Part shown: positions 16,556 through 23,923 of the stretch, one piece after another | Numbering within the stretch: position 1 is the stretch's first letter | Layout: each line of letters starts with the position of its first letter | Assembly: GCA_964351905.1 (NCBI GenBank) | Contig: CAYGPG010000019.1 | Coordinates: forward strand, 1 to 32,823 | Reading direction: 5' to 3' | Length of the DNA: 32,823 nucleotides | Origin: GCA-2708415 sp964351905 | GTDB lineage: Bacteria > Pseudomonadota > Alphaproteobacteria > Micavibrionales > Micavibrionaceae | Made by a program: the position numbers and the translations under genes | The notes under the pieces: generated by a model | Told to the model about the DNA's origin: nothing | Seen by the model: only the letters and a program-made list of their open reading frames with translations | Databases searched by the model: none

Positions 16556-16852
16556 ATGAATGAGAAGAAATTTTACATCTATATTTTAGCCAGTAAAAAG
16601 AATGGTTTTTTATATACGGGCATAACATCTAATTTAAGTAAAAGAATATACGACCATAAAAACGAAATTACCAAAGGTCACGCATCGAAATATAAAATCA
16701 AAAGACTGGTTTATTTTGAAGTCTATGATGATTTTGACAATGCTGTTACAAGAGAAAAGAAACTTAAAAAATGGCGTAGGCAGTGGAAGATTGATCTGAT
16801 TGAAAAAGACAATCCTGACTGGAACGAATTATATAATAAAATAGCGGCGTAA
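16556..16852 (+). CDS. Small GIY-YIG endonuclease-domain protein
   Basis: A 98-residue single-domain protein of the GIY-YIG superfamily (YhbQ/UPF0213-like), a one-metal DNA-cleaving fold. The signature elements are Y7-I8-Y9 and Y20-T21-G22, catalytic-type Arg30 with His34 in KRIYDHK, and Glu67 in TREKKLKKW. The tail IEKDNPDWNELY is typical of the short stand-alone group. All expected catalytic residues are present, so it may be active. I chose ATG 16556, 4 nt after the coaX stop; no Shine-Dalgarno is visible because the palindrome occupies that position. Its stop directly abuts the right-hand palindrome. No extra DNA-binding domain is present, so target choice, if any, must come from structure recognition or partners. 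Confidence 0.88.
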   Translation: MNEKKFYIYILASKKNGFLYTGITSNLSKRIYDHKNEITKGHASKYKIKRLVYFEVYDDFDNAVTREKKLKKWRRQWKIDLIEKDNPDWNELYNKIAA

Positions 16853-16878
16853 ATGCCGGATCAAGTCCGGCATGACGG
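16853..16878. repeat. Right palindromic half-site between the GIY-YIG gene and RNase J
   Basis: ATGCCGGA-TCAAG-TCCGGCAT (16853-16873) is a perfect 8-bp stem with the TCAAG loop, followed by GACGG so that the outer edge reads ATGACGG. It begins on the base after the GIY-YIG stop codon. The loop and edge are identical to the right half of the repeat at 9893-9963, while the stem is different. Confidence 0.85.
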
Positions 16879-16894
16879 ACATAAGGAAAAATGC

Positions 16895-18565
16895 ATGAGT
16901 AACGATTTAAACCCCGATGATCTAATCTTTATCCCCCTTGGCGGTGCGGAGCAATTTGGGGCGAACCTGAATGTGTATGCCTATCAAGACCAAATGTTGG
17001 TTGTGGATATGGGGATTGGCTTTGCGGATGAATATTATCCAGGGGTAGATATTTTATTGCCCAATCCCGTTTATTTAGAAGAAAATAAAAAGAAAATCGT
17101 GGGTCTTATTATTACCCACGCGCATGAAGATCATATTGGTGCCGTGGCGCATCTTTGGCCACGTTTAAAATGCCCTATATTCTGCACAGAATTTACGGGT
17201 AAAATATTGCAAAAGAAACTGGCTGAAAACCCAGATTGTAAAGGCGCTCGTGTTCGTATTGTTAAGCAACATGATGGCATCACTATTGGCCCGTTTAAAA
17301 CAACCTTTATTCCTGTCACACATTCTGTCCCTGAAGCCTCTGCGTTGACGATTGAAACGGATCTTGGCCAAATTGTGCATAGCGGCGATTGGAATTTAGA
17401 TCCAAGACCCGTCTTGGGCAAGCCTATTAAACCTGACACTTTTAAGGCAATTGGTGACAAAGGTGTTCTTGCTTATATTGGTGATTCTACAAATGCAGGC
17501 GTCAATGGTTATTCTGGCTCCGAGACGGATGTCATGAACGGCCTAACCGAAGTTTTTAAAGAATGTGAACAGCGTATAGTGGTCACCATGTTTGCCTCCA
17601 ATATTGGTCGCGTGCGATCTATCTGCAAGGCCGCGCAAGCCAATGATCGTCATGTCGCAGTGATTGGTCGCTCGCTTCATCGTATGATTGGCGCGGCGAC
17701 TGAATGTGGTTTCATGGATGATATTAAGGATATGATTGATGAAAATGATATCAACCTTATTCCGCGCGATAAGCTGGTGATTATCGCCACAGGATCACAA
17801 GGCGAAGCTCGCGCCCAAATCGCCCGTATTGCCCGTGGAGATCAACGCAATATCAAATTACAAGCAGGGGATACAGTTGTGTTTTCCGCGCGTCCGATTC
17901 CGGGCAATGAAAAAGAAATTAATTTTGTGCAAAATCGCTTGGCTGGATCAGGCGTGAACGTCGTAAACCCACGGGATACAAAACACATTATTCATGTGTC
18001 GGGTCATCCTGCGCGCGATGAAATTAAACAAATGTATGATTGGCTGCGCCCCGAAATTGTTGTGCCCGTGCACGGCGAAAAAGTGATGATTGAAGATCAG
18101 GCAGAGCTGGCGCGCTCTTGCCAAATCTCCCAAGTTGTGCCGCCCAATAATGGCTCAGTGATAAAGCTTGCCCCTGGAAAAGCAGAAATTATTGATCACG
18201 TTGAAACGGGACTTTTGGCAGTTGAGCCGGGGCGCATTATAGATTCCAAACACGTTGCCATATCAGAACGTCGTAAATTACAATACTCAGGCACGGCGCA
18301 TGCCAGCGTGGTGGTGGATACCAAAGGCAATTTAATGGCGCGTCCGCAATTGGCGCTTGTGGGCTTGATTGATGAAAATGATGACGAAGAACAAGACTTC
18401 GCCGAAGACCTGATTGATGATCTAGAAGACATGATCTCAGGACTAAAACGCAAAAAATTAAGTGATGTCGAAATGTCTGAAAAATTACGCATATCCTTGC
18501 GCAAAAATATTTTTGAAGTGTTGAGGATTAAAGCAAAAGTGTCTGTTCATTTAACGAGGGTTTAA
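16895..18565 (+). CDS. rnj: Ribonuclease J
   Basis: Metallo-beta-lactamase/beta-CASP ribonuclease that degrades and processes RNA by 5' exonuclease and endonuclease action. The 556-residue length is standard. Motifs include LGGAEQFGANLNVY, the zinc-binding HAHEDH (residues 75-80), HSGDWNLDP from His162, the beta-CASP signature HVSGHPARDE near 367, and VPVHGEK after it. The open frame extends back to 16853, but those codons are just the palindromic repeat (MPDQVRHDG). ATG 16895 has AAGGA at a 7-nt spacing and gives the normal N-terminus. It follows birA and coaX as in many alphaproteobacteria. Confidence 0.94.
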   Translation: MSNDLNPDDLIFIPLGGAEQFGANLNVYAYQDQMLVVDMGIGFADEYYPGVDILLPNPVYLEENKKKIVGLIITHAHEDHIGAVAHLWPRLKCPIFCTEFTGKILQKKLAENPDCKGARVRIVKQHDGITIGPFKTTFIPVTHSVPEASALTIETDLGQIVHSGDWNLDPRPVLGKPIKPDTFKAIGDKGVLAYIGDSTNAGVNGYSGSETDVMNGLTEVFKECEQRIVVTMFASNIGRVRSICKAAQANDRHVAVIGRSLHRMIGAATECGFMDDIKDMIDENDINLIPRDKLVIIATGSQGEARAQIARIARGDQRNIKLQAGDTVVFSARPIPGNEKEINFVQNRLAGSGVNVVNPRDTKHIIHVSGHPARDEIKQMYDWLRPEIVVPVHGEKVMIEDQAELARSCQISQVVPPNNGSVIKLAPGKAEIIDHVETGLLAVEPGRIIDSKHVAISERRKLQYSGTAHASVVVDTKGNLMARPQLALVGLIDENDDEEQDFAEDLIDDLEDMISGLKRKKLSDVEMSEKLRISLRKNIFEVLRIKAKVSVHLTRV

Positions 18566-18577
18566 ATAACACCTCGC

Positions 18578-18652
18578 TGTCATCCTGCGACTTGATCGCA
18601 GGATCCATTTATCAGTATAGTATAGTTACTTTGGTCAAGCCGAAGGATGATA
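18578..18652. repeat. Bipartite palindromic repeat after RNase J, right half degenerate
   Basis: The left half is ATCCTGCGA-CTTGA-TCGCAGGAT (18582-18604), a perfect 9-bp stem with outer TGTC. The right half, CTTTGG-TCAAG-CCGAAG (18629-18645) with outer GATGATA, has a 6-bp stem including one G-T pair. A 24-nt spacer separates them. It is the same CTTGA/TCAAG class as the copy between nuoK and nuoL, but older or more eroded. Confidence 0.8.
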
Positions 18653-18663
18653 GGAAAAGTGAT

Positions 18664-19116
18664 ATGTTTGAAGTTTCTAAATTTACTGAAGATGAAAAAA
18701 AGCAATGGCATTTTCTTTGGTCAGGGTACCAAAAAGATGAGGACGCTTCTGAGGAACGTATAGAAAAGGAAGTAGAAGCAAACTGGCCACGCCTTCAGAA
18801 AGATAAAACCTGTCACGTTAATGCGTTGAGGCTTACAGATACTAATGAAGCTGTAGGGTTTGCTACTTTCGTAACGCACTGGTGTACGACCAGTATTAAG
18901 GATGAGTGCTTATTATATGACTTGTTTGTAATGCCTAAATATCAAGGGCAGGGCGGCGGGCGCTTATTAATAAATTCTGTTTTAGAATTTGCTAAAGAAA
19001 ACAATTTAGAAGAAGTAAGTTGGTTAACTATGGATAAAAACAAACAAGCTCAAATCCTTTACGATAAAATTACAGATAAGGTCGCTTGGTTTAGATATAA
19101 GGTAAAAATTTCATGA
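18664..19116 (+). CDS. GNAT-family N-acetyltransferase
   Basis: A 150-residue acetyl-CoA-dependent acyltransferase. The coenzyme A binding motif is VMPKYQGQGGGRLLINSVLEF, preceded by the strand LYDLFV and followed by EVSWLTMDKNKQAQILYDKI, the usual GNAT order. The substrate is unknown (small amine or protein N-terminus). I chose ATG 18664 (MFEVSKFTED) with AGGAAAAG upstream; the longer frame from 18592 only reads through the palindromic repeat. The gene is AT-rich compared with rnj and proS. In several alphaproteobacteria this interval holds a methylmalonyl-CoA epimerase gene; here the GNAT is in its place. Its TGA overlaps the next ATG. Confidence 0.85.
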   Translation: MFEVSKFTEDEKKQWHFLWSGYQKDEDASEERIEKEVEANWPRLQKDKTCHVNALRLTDTNEAVGFATFVTHWCTTSIKDECLLYDLFVMPKYQGQGGGRLLINSVLEFAKENNLEEVSWLTMDKNKQAQILYDKITDKVAWFRYKVKIS

Positions 19117-19379
19117 CTATATTCACAGGAATTATCGTATATTTATTGGTGTTTTGGACGGTGTTGTTTACGGTTTTGCCGTGGGGCAATCGGGCGAAGG
19201 AAACTGCCGAAGTAGGCATGGCGGGAAGTGCCCCAGCCAATCCGCGGATTAAGCAAAAATTCCTTATTACTTTCATAGTTTCGACAATCGTTTGGCTTAT
19301 TATTGCGGTATTTATACATTTAGAAATTGTTGATTTTTATGCAATCGCCCGTGACATGGTGAGTGAGGATGCGAGATGA
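19113..19379 (+). CDS. DUF1467-family membrane protein
   Basis: An 88-residue protein with two transmembrane helices (about residues 3-24 and 48-70) joined by a conserved polar stretch, LPWGNRAKE...GSAPANPRIKQKF. That pattern is the hallmark of DUF1467, a small alphaproteobacterial family of unknown function regularly found just upstream of proS. It overlaps both neighbours by ATGA (GNAT stop before it, exported-protein start after it), so the three genes are probably translated together. Confidence 0.85.
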   Translation: MTIFTGIIVYLLVFWTVLFTVLPWGNRAKETAEVGMAGSAPANPRIKQKFLITFIVSTIVWLIIAVFIHLEIVDFYAIARDMVSEDAR

Positions 19380-20083
19380 GTAAATTTATTAAAGGCACAC
19401 ATCCCAGCGAAAGCTGGGATCTAGATTCCTGCCTTCGCAGGAATGTGAAATTATTTATATGCGTTGTGATACTCATCGTGGGGATGATGAGTGTGGTGCT
19501 TGCAGATGATAAACCAACGGCGTGCCGTATTATTGACAATCAAACACCATCTAATGATGTTGCCTATCAAGCGGGGGTCGATGTCTATGGCAATGCTGTC
19601 GTTCCTGCGGATTTAAATTCTACGGGGTTTAAACTCCCTAAAATTATTAAAGTGCCGCTTAATATTAATTTGGCGGAGCGGATGAATATATTGGTCTATG
19701 GTTTGGATTTAGAAGCCCCCTTAGGCACATTAGAAATCCATCACAATGGCCGCGTTACGTATAACGGAGAAGATTGGACGGCACCTATGGCAACTTTATG
19801 TGGTCAGTCTCATAAGGTAGAGCAAGAGGCAATTGTTATAGAAGCACCTGCGCAAAACAAGGATGTTGAAATAGAAGTTAAAACGGTTGTTGAGGATGAT
19901 GGACTTAAAGGGGAAGATGTCATAAAGTCTTCTGAACGTGTGATTGAGGTTGCGCCAACCGTGGCAATTCCACCCCAAGACGTTAATATTGAACAATTAC
20001 AGATTGATCCACCTGCCCAAGAAAATGTCGAAAGTGACGTAATCGAAGGTGGAGAATATAGAGAGATTTACTATAATGAATAA
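19376..20083 (+). CDS. Exported conserved hypothetical protein with a palindrome-encoded N-terminal insertion
   Basis: A 235-residue protein of unknown function located between DUF1467 and proS. Residues 25-43 are a signal-peptide core (KLFICVVILIVGMMSVVLA) with likely cleavage after Ala43. The mature part has a conserved-looking first half (DVAYQAGVDVYGNAVVPAD..., two Cys in ACRI and TLCG) and an acidic, Pro/Glu/Val-rich second half that looks disordered. Residues 8-23, THPSESWDLDSCLRRN, are encoded by a bipartite palindrome, giving an unusually long N-region before the hydrophobic core. If ATG 19376 is right, export must tolerate this insertion; a later start is not available before the core. 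The last codons overlap proS by 8 nt. Confidence 0.75.
   Translation: MSKFIKGTHPSESWDLDSCLRRNVKLFICVVILIVGMMSVVLADDKPTACRIIDNQTPSNDVAYQAGVDVYGNAVVPADLNSTGFKLPKIIKVPLNINLAERMNILVYGLDLEAPLGTLEIHHNGRVTYNGEDWTAPMATLCGQSHKVEQEAIVIEAPAQNKDVEIEVKTVVEDDGLKGEDVIKSSERVIEVAPTVAIPPQDVNIEQLQIDPPAQENVESDVIEGGEYREIYYNE
19398..19447. repeat. Bipartite palindromic repeat inside a coding sequence
   Basis: CAC, then ATCCCAGC-GAAA-GCTGGGAT (19401-19420), spacer CTAG, ATTCCTGC-CTTC-GCAGGAAT (19425-19444), then GTG. Both stems are perfect at 8 bp. Read on opposite strands the halves share outer CAC, GNRN-type tetraloops (GAAA and GAAG) and inner CT. It is open in the frame of the exported protein and encodes 16-17 residues, like the coding palindromic elements known from Rickettsia. 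Confidence 0.9.
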
Positions 20084-21560
20084 GCCCCAAAAACAACAAC
20101 AGCCGCAAGGTAAAAAGCCAAGAACGGCTATTACGCCAACGCGCGAAGAAGATTTTGCGGAATGGTATCAGCAGGTTGTCAAAGCCACCGATATGGCCGA
20201 AACATCGCCCACGCGTGGCTGTATGATTATTAAACCTTATGGTTGGGCCGTTTGGGAAAAATGTCAGGAAATTTTTGATAAATGGTTGAAAGATTACGGC
20301 GTACAAAATGCGTCTTTTCCGCTTTTGATCCCAATGAGCTTTTTCAGCCGTGAAGCGGAACATGTTGAGGGTTTTGCTAAAGAATGCGCCGTTGTGACCC
20401 ATCACCGTTTAGAAAGCGATGGCAAAGGCGGATTGCAACCTGCCGCCGATGCGAAGTTGGAAGAACCTTATGTTGTTCGCCCAACGTCTGAGACAATTAT
20501 TGGTGATGCGATGTCCCGTTGGATTCAATCTTACCGTGATTTGCCGATGCAATTGAACCAATGGGCGCAAGTGCTGCGTTGGGAAATGCGGACACGTTTA
20601 TTTTTACGCACAGCAGAATTCTTCTGGCATGAAGGGCATAATGCGTTTGAAGATCACGAAGGCGCTGATAATGATTGCCGCCACGTGATGGGGTTGTATG
20701 AAAAATTCTTTACAGAGTATTTGGCCTTTGATGGCTATGTGGGTTTAAAAACTGAGGAAGAAAAATTCCCTGGGGCAAACGAAACTTATGCGTTCGAAGC
20801 TATGATGCAAGACGGTAAAGCCTTACAAGCCGCCACAACGCACGATTTAGGCACAACTTTCGCCAAAACATTTAATATTACCTATCAAGGACGTGATGAA
20901 AAAGAACATCTATGTCACACAACATCGTGGGCGTTTAGTACGCGCACCATTGGTGGGTTAATTATGATGCACGCGGATGATGATGGGATGATTATGCCAC
21001 CACGTATTGCGCCGCAACAGATCATTATTTTACCTGTGATCAAAGATGATAACGCCGATGCGGTTGAAGAATTCTGCGCGAAAATTGCGGATGATTTGAA
21101 AACCAAAGGCTTCCGTGTGAAATTGGATAATCGTGATATGCGTACCCCAGATAAAATGTGGGATGCCGTGAAAAAAGGCGTGCCAATTCGCGTTGAAGTA
21201 GGCGGTCGTGAAATGGAAGCGGGTCAACTCACTTATGTCCGCCGTGATATTGGTCGTGACAGCAAAACGACATTAAGCGTTGATGAATTTGTTAATCAAG
21301 CTGAAAGCATCTTGGATGATATTCACGACAATATGTTGGCGCGCGTTCGCCAGTTCCGTGATGATAATACACATGATGTTGCGAACGTGAGTGAAGTTGA
21401 AGCATTCTTCAAAGAAGGTAAAATTGGTTTTGTAAGAGCAGACGTTTCAATTCTAGAAGACGCAGGGCTTGAAAAAGTCATGAATGAATACTCCCTGACA
21501 ACCCGCAACATGCCAAACGCCGATAACGGCGAAAAAGTTCTAATCGCGAAGGCGTATTGA
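20076..21560 (+). CDS. proS: Prolyl-tRNA synthetase, archaeal/eukaryotic-type
   Basis: Class II aminoacyl-tRNA synthetase charging tRNA-Pro. The 494-residue sequence matches the archaeal/eukaryotic-type family: DFAEWYQQVVKATDMAE, GCMIIKPYGWAVWEK, EAEHVEGFAKECAVVTH, motif 2 (RWEMRTR...FFWHEGH), FPGANETYAFEAMMQDGK, and motif 3 (GLIMMHADDDGMIMPPR). It has the matching C-terminal domain ending in Tyr, but lacks the four-cysteine zinc site of many archaeal relatives. Alphaproteobacteria usually carry the short bacterial type of about 440 residues, so this is notable. I chose ATG 20076 (MNKPQKQQQ) over the upstream GTG; residues 1-20 are a Gln/Lys-rich extension. The locus before lolC is the normal proS position. 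Confidence 0.93.
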   Translation: MNKPQKQQQPQGKKPRTAITPTREEDFAEWYQQVVKATDMAETSPTRGCMIIKPYGWAVWEKCQEIFDKWLKDYGVQNASFPLLIPMSFFSREAEHVEGFAKECAVVTHHRLESDGKGGLQPAADAKLEEPYVVRPTSETIIGDAMSRWIQSYRDLPMQLNQWAQVLRWEMRTRLFLRTAEFFWHEGHNAFEDHEGADNDCRHVMGLYEKFFTEYLAFDGYVGLKTEEEKFPGANETYAFEAMMQDGKALQAATTHDLGTTFAKTFNITYQGRDEKEHLCHTTSWAFSTRTIGGLIMMHADDDGMIMPPRIAPQQIIILPVIKDDNADAVEEFCAKIADDLKTKGFRVKLDNRDMRTPDKMWDAVKKGVPIRVEVGGREMEAGQLTYVRRDIGRDSKTTLSVDEFVNQAESILDDIHDNMLARVRQFRDDNTHDVANVSEVEAFFKEGKIGFVRADVSILEDAGLEKVMNEYSLTTRNMPNADNGEKVLIAKAY

Positions 21561-21563
21561 ACA

Positions 21564-21995
21564 ATGGAAGTTACAATCTTAGTTATTGGGCTATTGTCTG
21601 CAGGTCTTGGCTGGCTTTATCAAAAAGCTTGGGAAAGACAGGAACGTAGAGTAAAAAAATATCAGAAAATAGTAAGTTTACTTACTGGATTTATGGAAGA
21701 TTCTAGAGATTCAAATAAAGTAAATGATGTTTATTCTGAGATTAGAAAGCTTTGGATATATGGACCAAATGATGTTGTTAAGTTAGGGCAAGAATATGTT
21801 GATCTAACGTGTATGAAAGGTAATGATTTTTCTGCAAAGAAGACGGAAGAAGCCATGGCAAAATTCGTTATAGCGATGAGAAGAGATTCGTCTTTTTGGT
21901 TTTCTGTTTTTCCTAGATTTAATAGCGCAGATCTAGATCAAAAAGATATAAAAGTAGTTATTGCAAAAAGAGATAAAACGGAGAGTTTAAATTAA
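21564..21995 (+). CDS. Membrane-anchored helical protein of unknown function between proS and lolC
   Basis: A 143-residue protein I cannot name. One N-terminal transmembrane helix (VTILVIGLLSAGLGWLY, residues 3-19) is followed by a basic helix WERQERRVKKYQK and a soluble, probably helical domain with KLWIYGPNDVVKLGQEYVDL. The gene is AT-rich relative to proS and lolC, which are adjacent in many alphaproteobacteria. It starts 3 nt after proS and its stop overlaps lolC as TAATG. It resembles the other small AT-rich guests in this window in placement but not in sequence. Confidence 0.7.
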   Translation: MEVTILVIGLLSAGLGWLYQKAWERQERRVKKYQKIVSLLTGFMEDSRDSNKVNDVYSEIRKLWIYGPNDVVKLGQEYVDLTCMKGNDFSAKKTEEAMAKFVIAMRRDSSFWFSVFPRFNSADLDQKDIKVVIAKRDKTESLN

Positions 21996-23236
21996 TGTTC
22001 TCACCTATCGAACGCATGATGGCATGGCGATATCTTCGGGCCCGAAAGGCCGAAGGTTTTGTCTCTGTGATCGCAGGGTTTTCATTCCTTGGCATTATGT
22101 TGGGTGTGGCAACGCTTATCATTGTGATGTCGGTCATGAATGGTTTTCGCGCGGAATTGGTGGAGCGTATTTTGGGCCTCAATGGTCATTTAAATGTGTA
22201 TTCGCAAACGGGACCACTCAATAATTATATGTCCATAGTCAACCGCCTTGAAACGATTGATGGCGTTCAAGGCGTGCGTCCCATGGTTGAGGGGCAGGTT
22301 TTGATTACAGTTAATGGATCAGCCAACGGCGCCTTAGTCCGTGCCATGACGCGTGAAGATTTCGCGACGAAACCAATTATATCGGAATCCGTTATTCAAG
22401 GTGAACTTACCAATTTTGGTGGCGAACAAGTCGCGATTGGGACATCTTTGGCGCAGCGTCTCAATTTACGCATCGGCGACAATATTACTTTGCTTGCGCC
22501 AAAAGGGAAAGCCTCACCATTTGGGACAATACCGCGCTCGCGAGCTTACTCTATTGGCCTGATATTTGATGTCGGGATGTATGAGTATAATAATGGCTTT
22601 ATCTTTATGGATTTAAAATCGGCACAGCAATTCTTTCAATTAGGCGATACGGTGAATTCTATCGAGGTGATGGCAAGAGATGAGCAAACAGCCGATAAAG
22701 TGAAACCACAATTAATAACCGCCGTGGGCGCAACAGCAGGTATTTATGACTGGCGTGAATCTAATAGCTCTTTTTTAAACGCCTTGGCGGTTGAACGAAA
22801 TGTTATGTTCCTTATTTTGACCCTGATTATCGTTGTGGCGGCGTTTAATATTATTTCATCGATGATCATGTTGGTTAAAGATAAAGGGAAAGACATTGCG
22901 ATTTTGCGTACCATGGGCGCAACACAATTAAACATGCTCAAAATATTTACTCTTACTGGCGCAAGTATTGGATTTGCAGGAACAATTGTCGGCGCCTTAT
23001 TGGGTATTGCGTTTGCTTCCAACATAGAAGCTATTCGTCAGTTTTTAGAAAGTGTAAGCGGTACTGAATTATTCGCTGATGAAATTTATTTCCTCTCAAA
23101 ACTTCCTGCCATTATTGATTGGCATGATATTGCGGTTGTCGTTGGAATGGCTTTTGGCCTTTCAATAGCCGCGACACTTTATCCCGCATGGCGCGCCAGC
23201 CGCCTCGACCCTGTGGAGGCCTTAAGATATGAATAA
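21995..23236 (+). CDS. lolC: Lipoprotein-releasing ABC transporter permease LolC/LolE
   Basis: Inner-membrane permease that extracts outer-membrane lipoproteins for LolA, with LolD as ATPase. The 413-residue protein has the MacB-like layout: one N-terminal helix (about residues 27-50, GFSFLGIMLGVATLIIVMS), a large periplasmic domain, and three C-terminal helices. Conserved pieces are ERMMAWRYLRARK at the start, KDIAILRTMGAT before the second helix, and PAWRASRLDPVEALRYE at the end. Only one permease gene is present, typical of alphaproteobacteria, where a single LolC/E type (often called LolF in other groups) probably forms a homodimer. It overlaps lolD by 8 nt. Confidence 0.93.
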   Translation: MFSPIERMMAWRYLRARKAEGFVSVIAGFSFLGIMLGVATLIIVMSVMNGFRAELVERILGLNGHLNVYSQTGPLNNYMSIVNRLETIDGVQGVRPMVEGQVLITVNGSANGALVRAMTREDFATKPIISESVIQGELTNFGGEQVAIGTSLAQRLNLRIGDNITLLAPKGKASPFGTIPRSRAYSIGLIFDVGMYEYNNGFIFMDLKSAQQFFQLGDTVNSIEVMARDEQTADKVKPQLITAVGATAGIYDWRESNSSFLNALAVERNVMFLILTLIIVVAAFNIISSMIMLVKDKGKDIAILRTMGATQLNMLKIFTLTGASIGFAGTIVGALLGIAFASNIEAIRQFLESVSGTELFADEIYFLSKLPAIIDWHDIAVVVGMAFGLSIAATLYPAWRASRLDPVEALRYE

Positions 23237-23915
23237 GGGCAAAACAATATTAAAAACGGAAGGGCTGACGCGCATTTATGAGCAGGGCGGAGAGACGCTT
23301 TCTGTTCTTCATAACGTGGATGTTGAGATTAAATCAGGTGAAATCGTTGCGCTTGTGGGGCCGAGCGGATCAGGTAAATCAACATTTCTACAAGCTGTTG
23401 GTCTTTTAGATAAACCAACGCGTGGTACGTTGTCCATTGGTGGTGAAACAGTCGAAGCCATGAATGATAAAGCACGCACAATGATGCGCCGCAAATATAT
23501 TGGTTTTGTGTATCAGTTCCATTATTTATTGCCAGAATTTAGTGCCGTTGAAAATGTTGTGATTCCGCAAATGATTGCTGGTGTAAAACGAAGTGACGCC
23601 GAAAAACGCGCGCGTCAAATTCTCATTGGTCTTAAAATGGATCACCGTTTTGATCACCGCCCCGCAAGGCTTTCTGGTGGAGAGCAACAACGTGTTGCCA
23701 TTGCCCGTGCCTTGGCAAATTCACCAAAATTATTACTAGCCGATGAGCCAACAGGTAACCTTGACCCAGAAACATCCGAAGTTGTCTTTGAGTTGTTAGT
23801 TGATCTAGCGCGAGAGCAGGGTATTGGCGCTGTCATTGCCACCCATAATATGCAGATCGCAGAGCGTATGGATCGTATCTTAGAGCTTAAGAACGGAAAG
23901 ATAATAAGTTATTAG
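23229..23915 (+). CDS. lolD: Lipoprotein-releasing ABC transporter ATPase LolD
   Basis: ATPase that powers lipoprotein release with LolC. The 228-residue protein has Walker A GPSGSGKST at residues 44-52, signature LSGGEQQRVAIARAL from about 148, Walker B LLLADEPTGNLD from about 168 and the switch His in IATHN. The segment VYQFHYLLPEFSAVENV is characteristic of the LolD/MacB/FtsE group. The start overlaps lolC as ATGAATAA. Confidence 0.95.
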   Translation: MNKGKTILKTEGLTRIYEQGGETLSVLHNVDVEIKSGEIVALVGPSGSGKSTFLQAVGLLDKPTRGTLSIGGETVEAMNDKARTMMRRKYIGFVYQFHYLLPEFSAVENVVIPQMIAGVKRSDAEKRARQILIGLKMDHRFDHRPARLSGGEQQRVAIARALANSPKLLLADEPTGNLDPETSEVVFELLVDLAREQGIGAVIATHNMQIAERMDRILELKNGKIISY

Positions 23916-23923
23916 GGTTTTGA

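Larger units (their letters stand above)
16516..16878 (+). mobile_element. Candidate minimal mobile element: GIY-YIG gene bounded by inverted palindromic half-sites
   Basis: The left end is CGTCATTCCGGA...TCCGGAATTTA. The right end, read on the opposite strand, is CCGTCATGCCGGA...TCCGGCATTTA. They are imperfect terminal inverted repeats of about 30 bp, each able to form a hairpin, and the only gene between them is a 98-codon GIY-YIG nuclease. Other repeats in the window have the same outer edges and hairpins but only a short spacer in place of the gene. I infer an autonomous or self-helping element of about 363 bp. Mobility is not shown; chance placement of two independent half-sites is the alternative. 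Confidence 0.5.

Noticed and set aside
16853..16894. N-terminal extension of RNase J starting MPDQVRHDG
   Set aside because: These codons are the palindromic half-site; ATG 16895 has a Shine-Dalgarno and yields the standard family length.
18592..18663. Longer GNAT start reading through the repeat
   Set aside because: The first 24 codons lie in the eroded palindrome; ATG 18664 has AGGAAAAG upstream and starts the conserved domain properly.
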